From the NCBI GenBank assembly GCA_030268105.1, contig BSDZ01000014.1:635501-699500 (forward strand): a stretch of 64,000 bases of DNA, given 5' to 3'. The position numbers and the translations under genes were made by a program. Shown piece after piece: positions 32,883 through 44,242 of the stretch; within the stretch, counting starts at the first letter, position 1, and every line of letters starts with the position of its first letter. This DNA comes from Volvox africanus. Its lineage: Eukaryota > Chlorophyta > Chlorophyceae > Chlamydomonadales > Volvocaceae. The notes under the pieces were generated by a model. It made no database searches. It was not told the origin of the DNA and worked only from the letters and a program-made list of their open reading frames with translations.

Positions 32883-33245
32883 TCATGCTTCCTCAAGCAA
32901 AGGTTTCATGTCAGGGGTGAAGTTGAGAGTTGGCTCCCAACTATTATGCTCATCAAAGTAACCACCCCACTTGACCAGGTACTCATGCACAATACGCTTA
33001 CATCCGCCTTCGCCAACTCGACGTGGTCGATAGTCCAGGATACGTTCCACTGTATACATTGTCTGTTTGCCTGATAGCCATGTCACCGGGTCAGGTTCAG
33101 TAGCTACAGGGGTATCAGTCGTGCCAGAAATGGGAACAGACATATGATATGAACGAATCAAAGACAGGTGGAACGTAGGGTGAATAGGAATATTGGATGG
33201 GAGCATTACTTGAACAGCAACAGAACCCACCATGCGAACCACGTA
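32883..33245 (-). pseudogene. Element E integrase tail and chromodomain
   Basis: The fragment starts in the integrase tail (VVRMVGSVAVQV, HPTFHLSLI) and ends in a chromodomain: YTVERILDYR, HEYLVKWGGY and HNSWEPTLNF, close to element A. Upstream of 33245 similarity stops abruptly and element F begins soon after, so the rest of E was lost or was cut off when the two elements came together. Confidence 0.88.
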
Positions 33246-33631
33246 TCACGCCGATTACTGCACCGATGTCCCCCCTTCCAACTCCGGTGCTGTTTCGGTC
33301 CCGCGAGGTGGACAAGATGAGGGTTATTAGGCAATGTCGTGCAAAACACTGGTGTCATAAAGCAAAACCTGCCTCCATAGGACACTGCTGAACACCACAC
33401 CCACATCCGCTCCCCATCTTCATAACGGCCAGCCTGCCCTGCTTGCGCAAGCCCAGAAGCCAACGCATCCGAGCATTATCTGCGACCGAGAGCTAGCTGA
33501 ATGAAACACAGGCGACAGCAAACCTCACAATGGTGGCAAATACTAGATCCAAACCTCAGGATCGACATTCTCACATCTTGAGGCCATCTTTGCGCGCCTG
33601 TATGGACGCTTCTGGCTCCAGGGCTTTCAGA

Positions 33632-33907
33632 TCAGAGCCTCAAACACGCCGCAAGACACTTAAACAAACACGCCGTCGCCCTGAGACGCTGCAACACGTC
33701 CTCACTCCACCTGAACGGCAGAAACACTTCTCCAGCCTTTTCCAGCGCCACGAACCCTAGCAGCAAATTCATCTCCCGCACAGTCACTGGGCAAGAACGA
33801 ATCCACCCAAGTGAACGCACAGCAATGAGCGGCGAAAGCTTGAGATCGCTATACTCTCCTGGCATACGTGCCCTGACAATTGCGTGCACATCCTGCGGGT
33901 CCTCCAT
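33632..33907 (-). pseudogene. Element F C-terminal region, possible degenerate methyltransferase start
   Basis: The frame reads ARMPGEYSDLKLSP, then SCPVTVREMNLLLG and GEVFLPFRWSED. The last block sits where a Rossmann methyltransferase would have a DPxxGSG motif, here degenerate. I infer a fifth enzymatic or chromatin module at the polyprotein end, but this rests on pattern recall only. The frame ends in unrelated sequence at about 33630. Confidence 0.3.
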
Positions 33908-34198
33908 TCACCACACGGAAGGAACACGCGCCTGTGTAACTTGCATTGACTTCCTCTGTAACTGCTTGGTGGCCAGGCAATTTCTCAGCTCTGTAACCCC
34001 CAATATTTCCACTGATCCGTCATCATGGGTGACTTGAAAATGAACACGTCCTTGACGTCCCATGTACGACGCCACTCCGAGGTGTGCCATACTACGTCGC
34101 CCACGACCCCTTGACTCCCGCATAATTGCTGCTCCCTGCAGCTCCTGGAGGTGCTTTGGGGGCAGTGGGCTGCTGCCAGCCGATGAGCCAGAGCCCAC
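33908..34198 (-). pseudogene. Element F Tudor-like segment
   Basis: Downstream of the PHD finger the frame reads GVASYMGRQGRVHFQ, then VTHDDGSVEILGVTEL. An aromatic-rich strand followed by DDGSVE..L...EL resembles the Tudor or agenet barrel (YDDGD.E.L pattern). Tudor domains read methylated histone tails or Arg. The segment is short, so the assignment is tentative. Confidence 0.4.
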
Positions 34199-34222
34199 CG
34201 CCCGCAGTCCTCACCCATGTGC

Positions 34223-34432
34223 TCACGCATCATGGGCAGCCCGCTTGAGTGGTGGCTTCAGGCAGTATGTGTCCCAACCCGCCCCACACTTATCACACAG
34301 CAGCATCCACTCCTCTCCATCAGGGAAGCCGCAGGGTACACTCGGTGACGGCCAGGATAACTGCAGATCCACATGATGATCATCAATAGGAAGGTGGCAT
34401 GCGTTATGTGGGCAGTAATGGTACTGCCACAA
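34223..34432 (-). pseudogene. Element F PHD finger, partial
   Basis: The frame holds CGFPDGEEWMLLCDKC, then GWDTYCLKPPL, the core of a PHD zinc finger. The usual GWH histidine reads GWD, and one cysteine of the first pair is not visible, so zinc binding is doubtful. PHD fingers read histone H3 tails. Here the domain follows the integrase tail, the place a chromodomain takes in elements A and B. Confidence 0.7.
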
Positions 34433-34499
34433 CGTCCCTCCAAGACCAACACCCCCCTAGGATGAACCTCAACAACACGCAGAATCTCTGGCTGTGCCT

Positions 34500-35666
34500 G
34501 CGCCTCCAAGGCCGTACACCTAGTTGTGTTCCTGTAATACACATAGTCTCCCATCTTAAACCGCCGTAGACGAGGCAGAGTCGCACCATCCCTCATGTGC
34601 ATATCGCAGAGCATCTTGATGTTGCACAATCAACAAGTTGCTTCCCGCCATCGCCATGTGCATCCGTAGCATTGCCGCCCGCTGAGTAATAGAGCTGGCT
34701 GCTGCCTCCGGGTCATCCAGATTGACCTCCCCCACAAAGCGCTCTTTCATGGCTGGGGGGATCGACGGTTCCACCGCATGCATGACATGGTAGGGGGCCA
34801 GACGTGACGACGACTGAGCAGAGCAATTTTATCCCAGCATAATTTACGCCAGGTGCTTGTCCCACTCCAGATTGCCACCACCTGCCTGCGCAATGCGCCG
34901 CAGGGCATTCTTGCACGTCTGCACGGCCCGCTCCGTCGAACCATTAGCCTGTGAGTGGCTTGCTGACATTTGACGGTGATCTATCATCGAGTCAACCAGC
35001 AACTGCGCAAACTCGCCCTTCCATTCACCGCCCTGATCCGAGCACACCTCCACACACGCACCGTGGCGTCCTAGCACGTGCTGCTGGAATGCAAACGCCG
35101 TTTGCTCTGCCTGCGTGTCAGGCAGGGGAATCATGGCCACGTACTACAACGCATATCAGAATGTAGACGCTGCCCCTGGTGGTGCAGATGGAACGGACCA
35201 CAGAGATCCACGCCCCAGCGGTAAAATAGGCCCGAAAAAGGGAACTCAGCTCCGGCATCGTGCTGTTGAAGCTGGTGTTCACCCGGTCACAGGCTGCGCA
35301 ATGACGTACGATTGCCGCCATAACCGCCATAACATACTCCTCTAGCCCGCGGCACCAATAGCTTGTTAAGATTAGCCCTGACGTGTGCTATACGCCAAAA
35401 TGACCTCTATCCTCATGAGTTCGCTTGATGATGTCCGTGAACAATCCAACGCTTGGTGAATGCTGCTTCACAGTGATAGGAAAAGCCGACATCGAAGGAT
35501 CAAAAAGCAACGTCGCTATGAACGCTTGGCTGCCACAAGCCAGTTCTCCCTGTGGTAACTTTTCTGACACCTCTAGCTTCAAATTCCGAAAGGCTAAAGG
35601 ATCGATAGGCCATGCTTTCACAGTTTGTATTCGTACTGAAATAAAAATCAAATGAGCTTTTGCCAT
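34500..35666 (-). pseudogene. Element F integrase, frameshifted
   Basis: The zinc finger can be read in pieces: THEDRGHFGV near 35395, then VRHCAACDRV near 35300. The first catalytic Asp lies in GVDLCGPF in another frame near 35210. The next piece holds SDQGGEWKGEF and SQANGSTERAV (frame from 35140, Asp35 and Glu70), the correct spacing of about 35 residues. The tail has FKMGDYVYY near 34550. At least three frame changes and a stop within the zinc finger make it dead. Confidence 0.85.
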
Positions 35667-35943
35667 TTTGTTCTACACGAGATTTCTGTCCTCGTTGAAC
35701 TCATCTTAGAACACCTGCGTTATCTTTTAACAGATGTGCCGCAGGGTCTATGAAATGAAGATACCTGGTGGGAGGGCTCCTTCCTGTGGGAGCAAGACTC
35801 AGACCATGTGGATGCCCTGGGACCATTCTCAGAACCAGGAGGACCATAGGCAAAACTACATGAGCAAGGACAACATGTCCTTTGTTACACATCCGGGTCA
35901 ATTTCTTTAAGGAAACACCTTCCTTATGACAAAAAACATATTA

Positions 35944-37184
35944 CTATCCAATCATTACTCCAGGGAGGGCTGGGAGTCCTGAGAAATCCGAGCTTTTCCA
36001 GCACTTCAGGGAGGCAAAATGGGCCAGTGGTAATACCAAGCCGCTGCTGCACGCATGGACACCAGTCACACACGCCTGCATGGGCATGACACTGCCGACC
36101 TGCCCAGCCGCGACCTGCATAATAGCAAGGGTGCTGGACAGGTAGGTAACGTCCGTAGCATGGGCTAGAATCGCCCTGCAATCCTCCTCTGACAGCTCCA
36201 CCACCAGCATGCTATCCTCCTCCAAACCCAGCGCCCTCTCGCACTCATGAGTGGACAGGGATTCATACCACCCCATATGATTGTTGAATAGGGGCGTGCT
36301 GATGGTCTGCTTCACCGAGGATCCCGTACTGCCTATAGATACAGGGTACAGGGCCACCGCCGGCCTGTCTGCCTGTTCACAGGGGTAGTAAAGCGACCGC
36401 ATCTGCTTGCCCATGATCGGCACTGCGTGCTCTGACGCCAGAATGTCCGCCAGAATGTCCGCCAGACGATGGGTCGCACTGCCGACTTCACAACCGCATT
36501 GAGCTGCTCAGGAGTGACAAAGTTGGTCCAGATGTGGTACAGCTGGTTCGCCTGCAATCCAAACCTGGCTGCATCGCTGAGTATGGGACCGCCCAACACC
36601 AGGCTAACCTCTGTAGCAAGGTGCTCAACCTTGCCTGGTTCGGCCACGTGCGTGGGAGCACGCCGACCAATGATGCACGCCGACTGGGGCTCCACAATCT
36701 CCTGCAACAGCTCCGTGACTCTTAATACTGAGGGCATCGACGCTGCTAACACTGCGTCTCAGAAGGCTATGGTGATCCATGCGCAACCATTTCCTGCACC
36801 TGTGCCCTTGAGCTGGCCCCCCCTCGTTACCTCTGCCACGTTGGTGGGCAGGGTGGAGAAAGCATTCTCCCAGGCCTCCGGTGGCAACAAATTCGGGTCA
36901 GATAGGGTAAGCGCCGCCAGTCTTGCTGTGGCCATTTTGTGGGCCTTGGGATCGCCGCCTGAATAAAGGTACCGGTTCACCCGGATCCCGTTCCGGAGAC
37001 AGGCTTCTAGGCCGGTGCACACCCCTCCCAGAGGTTCGTACAGGATGACCCCATGTTGCATATCGTTCCGGAAGAATGGGAATCCCACAGTCCGGAGCCA
37101 CGTGCACTGAGCGTCCAGGCCCCCCCAGACGCTTAGTTGCCATGAACCATTCCAGCACAGCGCTATGCAACTGCCTCCACTCAC
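35944..37184 (-). pseudogene. Element F C5 cytosine DNA methyltransferase domain, inactive
   Basis: Between RNase H and integrase lies a domain that is not part of a normal gypsy Pol. It reads HGVILYEPLGGVCTGLE (37058-37005, the AdoMet-binding motif I), RYLYSGGDPKAHKMA (motif II region), LPPEAWENAFSTLPTNV, then after an in-frame TGA near 36755 ILSDAARFGLQANQL and IWTNF (the DAARFG...WTN signature), and finally STHECERALGLEE and ACRAIL-like sequence in the target-recognition end. The expected PCQ catalytic loop and ENV motif are absent, apparently by deletion near 36755 and divergence. One frameshift lies near a 12-bp tandem duplication at 36438-36470. Retrotransposon-borne cytosine methyltransferases have been reported in some algae and dinoflagellates. 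Confidence 0.75.
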
Positions 37185-37249
37185 TCACCATAACCGGGTT
37201 ATGGCATCCACTCCTCGACGCGCCAGCCATTCCACCCCAGCAAGGCCTC

Positions 37250-37774
37250 CTCCGGTGATGAGCAGAAATCCAGATTGAAGGGCGCCACGAACGCGGTAGA
37301 GTACACCGCAGCGTTCGTTAGCTGATTATCGACCCATGCCGCTCGGACCGTGGCTAGAGCACTCCTGGGTGCAGGACCCAGTTCAGCTTGCTGCGTCACG
37401 TCGTTATCGAGCCTAGCACAGGTGTCGTCTTTGCTGCACGCCCGGGGGTTCCTCGAAAGCGTGTCTAGGTTCTGGTGCCGGATGCCTGGCCGGTGCTCAA
37501 TGACGAAGTTGTACTCTTGCAGCACCAATCCGAACCGTGCATACTGCCCTGTTAATCCTTTCGCGCTCATAAGGTAGGTAAGTGGCTGGTGGTCCTTGAC
37601 GAGTTTGAAGGGTGACTCACCTACGAGATGGTACCGAAACATCTTTACAGCCCGGACCGCAGCCAGCATCTCTCCCTTATAGCTGCTGTACTGCGCCTCA
37701 TGTTTGTTTTGAGGACTGATGCAGGCACACATATATATGTTGCCCTCGTCCATCCAGTTGCCCCAGCACCGCAC
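37250..37774 (-). pseudogene. Element F RNase H
   Basis: The frame holds QYSSYKGEMLAAVRAV, FKLVKDHQPLTYL, QYARFGLVLQEYNF and IEHRPGIRHQNLDTLSR, the conserved order of gypsy RNase H. The usual TDH catalytic block reads KDH. The front of the domain is in another frame (37698-37895). Confidence 0.88.
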
Positions 37775-37953
37775 CGATGCCCCGATTAGGGAAGTCCGTA
37801 TGCAGGATTAGCGGCCGGCTATAATCGATGCGGCGCAGCACCATACCCTCACGGATGAAGCCGGCCTCAATCACATCGTGAGCCTCCTGCTTCACCGGCC
37901 CCCAGGTCCCCCCGTATCCATCTTCAGCAGCTTGAGCTCCAGCACCGCCTGGC

Positions 37954-38490
37954 TTAGATTGAGCACGTAGCAGCGGTATTTATTGATAAAGCCCAGCTGC
38001 ATACGTAGCTCCGAGACGTTCTTCGGGATTTGCAGTGCCATGATAGCCGCGACCTTGGCCTGATGCGGACTAATGCCCGCGGGACTAAGATTATGCCCAG
38101 GTACTCAACAACGTCCGTGGCAAAAATCGATTTGTCTGGGTGAGCTCGGAGGCCGCACGTAGACAAGGCATCTAGGACCCGCTCCCCGTCCCTAACATGC
38201 TGCTCCGGTGCCTCTGACCATATCAGCACATCGTCCATTAATGCGACACTGACCTCATCTAGCCCTGCATTCACCAGCTCATAGTCCATTACGCGCTGAA
38301 ACTTGGCACTCGCATTCTTGAGTCCGTAAGGCATTCTGGTATACATCATGAGTTTGTTGCCGACCCAATATGCTGTTTTTGGTCCTCCGGCCTGATGGGG
38401 ATCTGCAAGAAGCCCTGCCGTAAGTCCAATTTGGAGAAGATGACAGCCTTGCCCAGAGACATAATGACATTAGAGACGTCGGAGAAGGGG
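37954..38490 (-). pseudogene. Element F reverse transcriptase, truncated
   Basis: The first piece reads GKAVIFSKLDLRQGFLQI and PIRPEDQK, then shifts frame near 38368 to YTRMPYGLKNASAKFQRVMD, ALMDDVLIWS and HPDKSIFATDVVEYLG. The catalytic Y-x-D-D reads L-M-D-D, so the conserved aromatic is Leu. Gag, protease and RT fingers are missing. Upstream of 38490 the sequence becomes GAGACATCAGAG-type repeats. Confidence 0.88.
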
Positions 38491-39355
38491 GCTGGGGAAG
38501 GGGAGGATATTAGAGAGGTGGACGACAGTAGAGAAAGGGTCAGAGACATCAAAGAAGGCACCTAAAGGAGTACGGAAGCAAAACCTCATCAGAGGTCAGA
38601 GACATCAGAGATGCCAGATGGGGGAGGGGAGGCAATCAGAGAAGGGGAGACATCATAGAAAGTGTTTGAGCCCAGGGATGGTGAAATAATGGGGGTCGTA
38701 TTGAGATTTTGGGTGTGTGAAGGTTTCGGCTCATTCAGTGTAGAATGTCCAGCAGTCCAGTCCATAATGAAATCATAGCTCATCATAGAAGCAGAAAAGA
38801 GAAGGGTTTAATGGTATTGTAGTGCTTGATGCCAGGGTGCAACTTCCGGCAGGTCATAGAACTGATGCAGCGCCAGCCACCTACCATAGGGCAGCCGAAA
38901 TTCATGTGCATCCTGTCACGATTGTAATAATTAAATGTATTAACCAAGGTTCGACTCTTAGATTTTGATGACAACATGGTTGAACATCCAACCTCAAGAA
39001 TGGGCACTACAACATGTAAACGAAACTTTTATATACCTATTCCGCTTAAGTCGTAGTCAAGGTTCCTGCCGGGCCCTCCATCTCCTCATCCATTCTGGAA
39101 GCGGTTTCAGAACTAATGCACCGCTTGACTATTCAAATGCAAACTGTCATCATTTGACACGAAAAACAAAGCTTTGGCGGTGCAAGCACTAACACTATGA
39201 TAACCGCCACCCTTTCAACCACATTTGACATCACGAAGCGGCTAAACATCATAAGAGAGACGCCCAGAAAGGATGTAATAATATGTTATGTAGTCAAGAT
39301 TACAATTATTCATCAGCAGGCGCCCTTAGCCCGAAGTATGCCGGGAGCCATGCTA
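38491..39355. other. Repeat-flanked sequence without recognised gene
   Basis: From 38470 to 38650 the plus strand has degenerate GAGACATCAGAGA-like units. The rest is unassigned. Confidence 0.45.
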
Positions 39356-39359
39356 TGTC

Positions 39360-39955
39360 GTGACACGCCGTCCCCCCACCGTGCCCCCATCCCCCCTCGC
39401 CCGTCCGCGCCCCCCGTCCATATCTCCCGTCCATTTCATGTGTCCCCCGTTCGTCCCGCACCCCCCGTCCTGTATCCCCGTGCCGCCCCCGACCCCCCCC
39501 CATCGCGGCCCCCGGTCCCCAACCCCCATCCCCGTCCCCGTCCCCGTCCCCGTCCCCCGTCCCATATCCCATGGCGTCCCCGCCCCATATCCCCGTGGCG
39601 TTCCGGGCCCCCATCCCCTGTCCCATATCCCCGTGGTGTCCCCGGGCCCCATTCCCCGTCCGATATCCCCGTGGCGTCCCCACCCCCTATCGCCATCTCC
39701 GACCCCGTCCCCGTCCCTGTCCCCGCCCCCATCTCCGTCCCCGGTCCCCTGGACCCCCTCCCACATCCCCCGTCCCCTGTCCTCGTCCCCGTGCACCCTC
39801 CCCCGACCGTGTCCCCATCCCCCGTCCCCCGTCCCCCATCACCGTCCATGTCCTGTGTCCCGCATCCGTCCCACGACCCCATCCCCCGTCCCTTGTCCCT
39901 CCTCCCGCACGTCTCGTCCCCCATCCCCATCTGCGTCCCCATCCCCCGGTTTCTT
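39360..39955 (+). repeat. CCCCGT/CCCCCAT-rich minisatellite
   Basis: About 600 bp built of variants of CCCCGTCC, including a perfect run of GTCCCC hexamers near 39530-39550 and longer units such as CATATCCCCGTGGCGT repeated at intervals. It yields long Pro/Ser/Arg frames on the plus strand and Gly/Asp-rich frames on the minus strand, which are not genes. Repeat R2 copy 2 begins directly at its right edge. Confidence 0.9.
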
Positions 39956-40158
39956 GGCTAGATTACATAGCACGGCCATTTTGGTCCTGAATGCTTCCTA
40001 GCTTTTACAGCCCCCTCCCCCCTCCAGGCCTAGGGGGTCTGGGGGTCAAAGCCGAAACTACACTAGCCCAAGCATGTGGGCCCCTGCGGACCGGAACACT
40101 GTACAAGGTAGGCAATTGGCAGCACCACTTATAAGTTGCATTAGAATGAATGTCGGCG
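39950..40158 (+). repeat. Dispersed repeat R2, copy 2
   Basis: Direct-orientation match to 28782-29115, shorter by an internal segment. A further R2-like block (GGGGGTAAGAGCTTCAGCATGTATG) is seen at about 40258-40282. Confidence 0.65.
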
Positions 40159-40783
40159 GCAGGTTAACGTGATTAGGCATGGTATATTAACATTGAGACG
40201 GGGACGAAAAGATTCCGGGTCAGATGTCCTACAATTTTGAGATTATCACGACGTGTCCGGGGGTAAGAGCTTCAGCATGTATGAAGCAACAGCCAGAAAT
40301 CCTTGCACCATTACCTGGCACCAAGTGCAAGTAAGGCTAGGGAAAGGTATCTTTATTTGAGATAGAGACTGAAACGTCACCAAGAAGTATCATTCCTAGT
40401 ATTACCAACAGTTGTTTAGTAACGAAAAGTCAGCAATACCTGAAGGGATCCTAGCCACTGGCTGGTTCCGCAAGCACTTTTCGGTGTTATTTTCGCCCCC
40501 TGTCGTGAAGAGACCCCGGGCCCTAACATTTGCACCGTACATGACGTGGGGGAAGCAGGACAGACAATTTGACTTTCCGAGCACGCTGGAGTTAGGGCAC
40601 CATTTAAAAAGTGTAATGGATACTTTGATGTTTTCTTGTGATCTATGACGATACCATGAACTTATTTTCGGAGTTTCATCGCAAGCCCCAACAGGCCCGC
40701 AAGGTCTGGCATAGGTGATATGAGAGCAGCCGAATCTTTTCGACCTATTTCGCTGATTTTACTTTACTTTACATGATTCGTAG

Positions 40784-43581
40784 GCCGTTGCCAAGTCCGC
40801 GGTACAGTGCTGGCGGACGGTATTCGGCAACATATCGGCCAGCTCTTCGTCACGGCGTTGCAATAACACGACTGTGGTCAGCGCCCAGTTCCGTCGCACC
40901 ATCGTATTGACTGCTCTTTCCGGGATGCCAAAGTTGGCACTTCAACCGGCGGCTGCAGACGTGCTGAGGGATGCTCTGCGCGATTTCACGCGACCAGACA
41001 TCACCGCGAAGGTGTTCTTTAGCTGGTGCTAGAATGTTTGCATGAGTGCAATCCCAGTTCGTTTCAAGAAATAAAAGTTCATACTTGGTAGCAAGTGTGC
41101 AGGGGATAAGCCAGCGTGCCTATGACCACAAAGTATCACTTTTGGCGCCGGAATATTGGCCTGTTATACTCGCGATTGAGGCCAACCCTGTTTTAATGCT
41201 AAACGTAATAATACGACATTAGAATCGGCAATAGGACATAGGACAGCTTCGTCCGCGAGTTACAGTTTGGTGGACTAAAACATCCCGAAAGCTACACGCA
41301 ACTGCCTTGTAGGAGTATATCCTAATGGCATTTTGCACGCTTTGTGGAGGGTGGACCAATGCATCTATCCAAGCCACGTAACCCTGTGTGCACCTTCGGG
41401 TGGAAGGTTCCATATTGCCTTAATTGTTTTGCTTCCCATTCAACATGACACCTCAGGATGCCGTGGTAATCCTACTAGACGCTCAGAGCACGCTACGAGA
41501 AATTCAGGTTCGGGCTGGCGAAGGCCTGTTTGTAGCTTACCACTCAGTAGGTGGCGGCACTTCAGGCCTAACCCACAAGTACTGGTTCCTGTTACAAATA
41601 TCCTTTACGTGTGCTTGCTTTACGTATATTAACCCTTCGGGCAATATTTGTGCATTCTTGCGTGGATTCCTAGTAGTGTGCGCTCTCATCTGCACAAGCC
41701 TTCTATCAGGCTACACAACCGGTCAATCCTGCACACCCATGGCTGCACAATCGGTCAATCCTGCCAGGGTATTGCTGCTACATCTCAGAGTAGCCAGGAG
41801 CGCTTCCGTGCCCGAGCGGTGTGGCCCGCCTATGCTAAGCGTCTGCGGGCCGTGGCGGAGGCTGCACCCGTGGTTGCGAAGTTGGTTATTGGAACATCTG
41901 ACAAAGAGGAGACTCTCAGCGAGTATTATGGTGGCAAGGCGGAGGGCACAGGGGTAAGGATAAATTAATATATTTCATCGTGCCCTGGTAAGTCGTCTGC
42001 ACTATGTAAACAGTACGAACAAAGCATTGGAAAGGCATTGTAAACAGTCCAAAAAGGATTGGAAGGCAGAAGGGGTTTCGCAGCTGCAATAATTGATAAA
42101 GAGAATATGGGCCACGAATTGCAGACATAGTGCAATCTGGCATAGGTCAGGCTTAGTACGTAAGGATCCACCATTGCTGCTGTAGTGTTTTGCTAGGAGC
42201 TGTGGCTGCATTGCGTGGTCAGATCTGCTTTCTGAAAACTACTTTGCATGCAGCGTGTGTGACTGCATACTGGCTGGTACCGTAGAGAAATGTGAGTGCT
42301 TTTGTGCCGTGTTGTGCCTACCAGGCGGCTGATGCTGTGTACCAAGGGCTGGGCCGTGTACTCACCATCAGCGGCCGCACCATACGGCTTGAGGCGCAGG
42401 CTGCACCGGATGTTGCTGCGGGGGCAGAATGGGCAATTGACAATTTCCTTCAGCAGGTACGTGAAAAGCAAGGGATGTAAGAACATTGTGTTCCATGACT
42501 GTGGGTATTTACATCCCAAACATCAACTTGTCCGTCATGCCATTTTATATTAAATGTCCTTGGCTTTCTTATGTTGCACTTGTGTTCACTGGAAATGGAA
42601 ATCCCACGTGGCACATTAAGTAAATGATGAACTCCGAAGCACCCTGGTGCACGGCGGTCGTCTTTAGCAGCGCTGGATAGTGCAATTTTCCTGTTTAATA
42701 AATACCTCCTAATCATGCATGCCATAGCGGCAGGGTCATAAGTTTGACCAATAGGACATGTCACGAACGATCACCGACAAAATACGTGTCTAATCTACTG
42801 AAAGAATTGGAACCTTTGCTAGACATTCTGTGAGTGTAGGATAGGCACACAAGGCAAAAAGCAGTGAGCAGTGAGCACAAAAAGCAGTGATGAAGCAACA
42901 GAAAGTGACGATTTAAAAGATCCCACATAAACAAAGAATGTGTAGAAATAATGACGGAGCTTTGCCAGGAGTATGGATAAGATACATCCCAGTAAGTTAG
43001 AACAGAATTGCGTACATACATTAACTATGCCTAGCAAACTTGGTGTTTCCAAGGTTCATGCTTGCTCAAGCACAGGCAGGGCCATCTACTGCCGCATAAG
43101 GAAAACCCTAAATACATACCAGGGAAAGAAGGATGAACTCATTGGGCCGTGAGCTGGAGGACTCAGGATCAAGGCCTTGGTTTGCAGGGAGGCTGGTTCG
43201 TGCTAAAGCAGTTAGCACTTACCAGTTGGCAGCTGTAGCATGTTCATAACTCGTATGTCTTTCATTCCTTGATAATTTCTACGCCAGTTCAACACCACGT
43301 CTGCCAACCGCTCTATATCACGCTTATGATTGGTATGTATGGTCACTTATTTATTCTTGGCATTCGTCCTGCTCCACTGCACGTGCTGCATACGTTGTCC
43401 TCATTTCTGCCCCTAATTTTCTCTGAATGCGGGACACTGATCCTTTGTATTCTCATCATCTGCATGCCTGGTTCTTGTACACAATATTCTCATTGCTGGT
43501 CCCATGTAGGTGCCACCATTGTTACTGGCAGAAGCCCAGCAGTTCCGATTGGAGCGTGCCAAGGCTGCCGGAATGCGATGA
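40784..43581 (+). CDS. Candidate multi-exon host gene, function unknown
   Basis: Five short coding blocks lie on the plus strand with GC-rich codons, all in phase 0 and each bounded by plausible splice sites: 40784-41011 (after TTCGTAG, donor AAG/GTGTTC), 41457-41546 (after CCTCAG, donor TCA/GTAGGT), 41768-41953 (after TGCCAG, donor GGG/GTAAGG), 42325-42456 (after TACCAG, donor CAG/GTACGT) and 43510-43581 (after ATGTAG, ending TGA). The joined product is helical and Ala/Arg/Gln-rich (for example QERFRARAVWPAYAKRL and ISGRTIRLEAQAAPDVAAG). I do not recognise the family. The first donor is weak, and without it that block ends at TAG 41032 with AATAAA near 41074. Then it would be the end of a separate gene and ATG 41445 would be the start of this one. 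Upstream exons were not found. Confidence 0.5.
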
Positions 43582-44242
43582 GGTGGATACATGAGGAACT
43601 GATGGAGCCCTTCTGTAGTATGGATTAGGAATTGGCATTTCCGTTTTCCATCAAGTCTTTTAGTAGATTGCTATTTGAGTGTAGCCGGATCCAGCCTCTA
43701 CTTATCACTTGCTGGCAATTGTAATAGTTGGCTGGCTACCATGTCCATGGGACCAATACAGCGAGAGCATTGGTTGAGGACAGCATATTCGTTTGCTCCT
43801 TGCACATGCATCAATCATTAGGAAGATATTGTCTTCCCCATCGATGAAAGGGCAAAGGGACATCAAGGACACCACCCCAGCCAGGTTTGGCCGTTCAAAA
43901 TCTCAAGAGGCTTTCCTGACAGAATTCCTGTATTTGCTAGAAGCTCTACCTGGCTCTGCAAGTTATTGTGCCACCCTATATTTAGTGAACACGGAAATCT
44001 TATGGAGTAGATACTCTGCAAGGAATATGGGCAAAGAGGCTGTTGATGCCTCTCAACAGCAGTTCCAGGTTTTGTTTCCTCCTCAATGAAGTCCCTTACT
44101 TCCTCACCGCATACCTAACTTGCTTGCTCTCTTACCGTGGGGGTTCTTCATTGGGGTCATGGTTTGTTCAGGCTGTTGTATCACTCCCAAACTGGTGGTA
44201 ATGATAACTACCGGCTGGTAGGAAAGTCAGGGTATAGGTATC
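43582..44242. other. No gene recognised
   Basis: This stretch separates the candidate gene from element D. A 97-codon open frame (43793-44089) has no known domain. Confidence 0.4.

Larger units (their letters stand above)
33560..38490 (-). mobile_element. Gypsy element F with DNMT, PHD and Tudor-like modules
   Basis: In order on the minus strand: RT, RNase H, cytosine methyltransferase, integrase, PHD finger, Tudor-like segment, and a further unknown domain. No LTR was found on either side, so boundaries are approximate. The pieces keep one order and one strand over 4.9 kb, with spacing expected for a single polyprotein, which argues for one element rather than chance neighbours. Confidence 0.78.

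Noticed and set aside
39197..40001. Long Pro/Arg or Gly/Asp-rich proteins on both strands
   Set aside because: All three plus frames and several minus frames are open because of the CCCCGT repeats.
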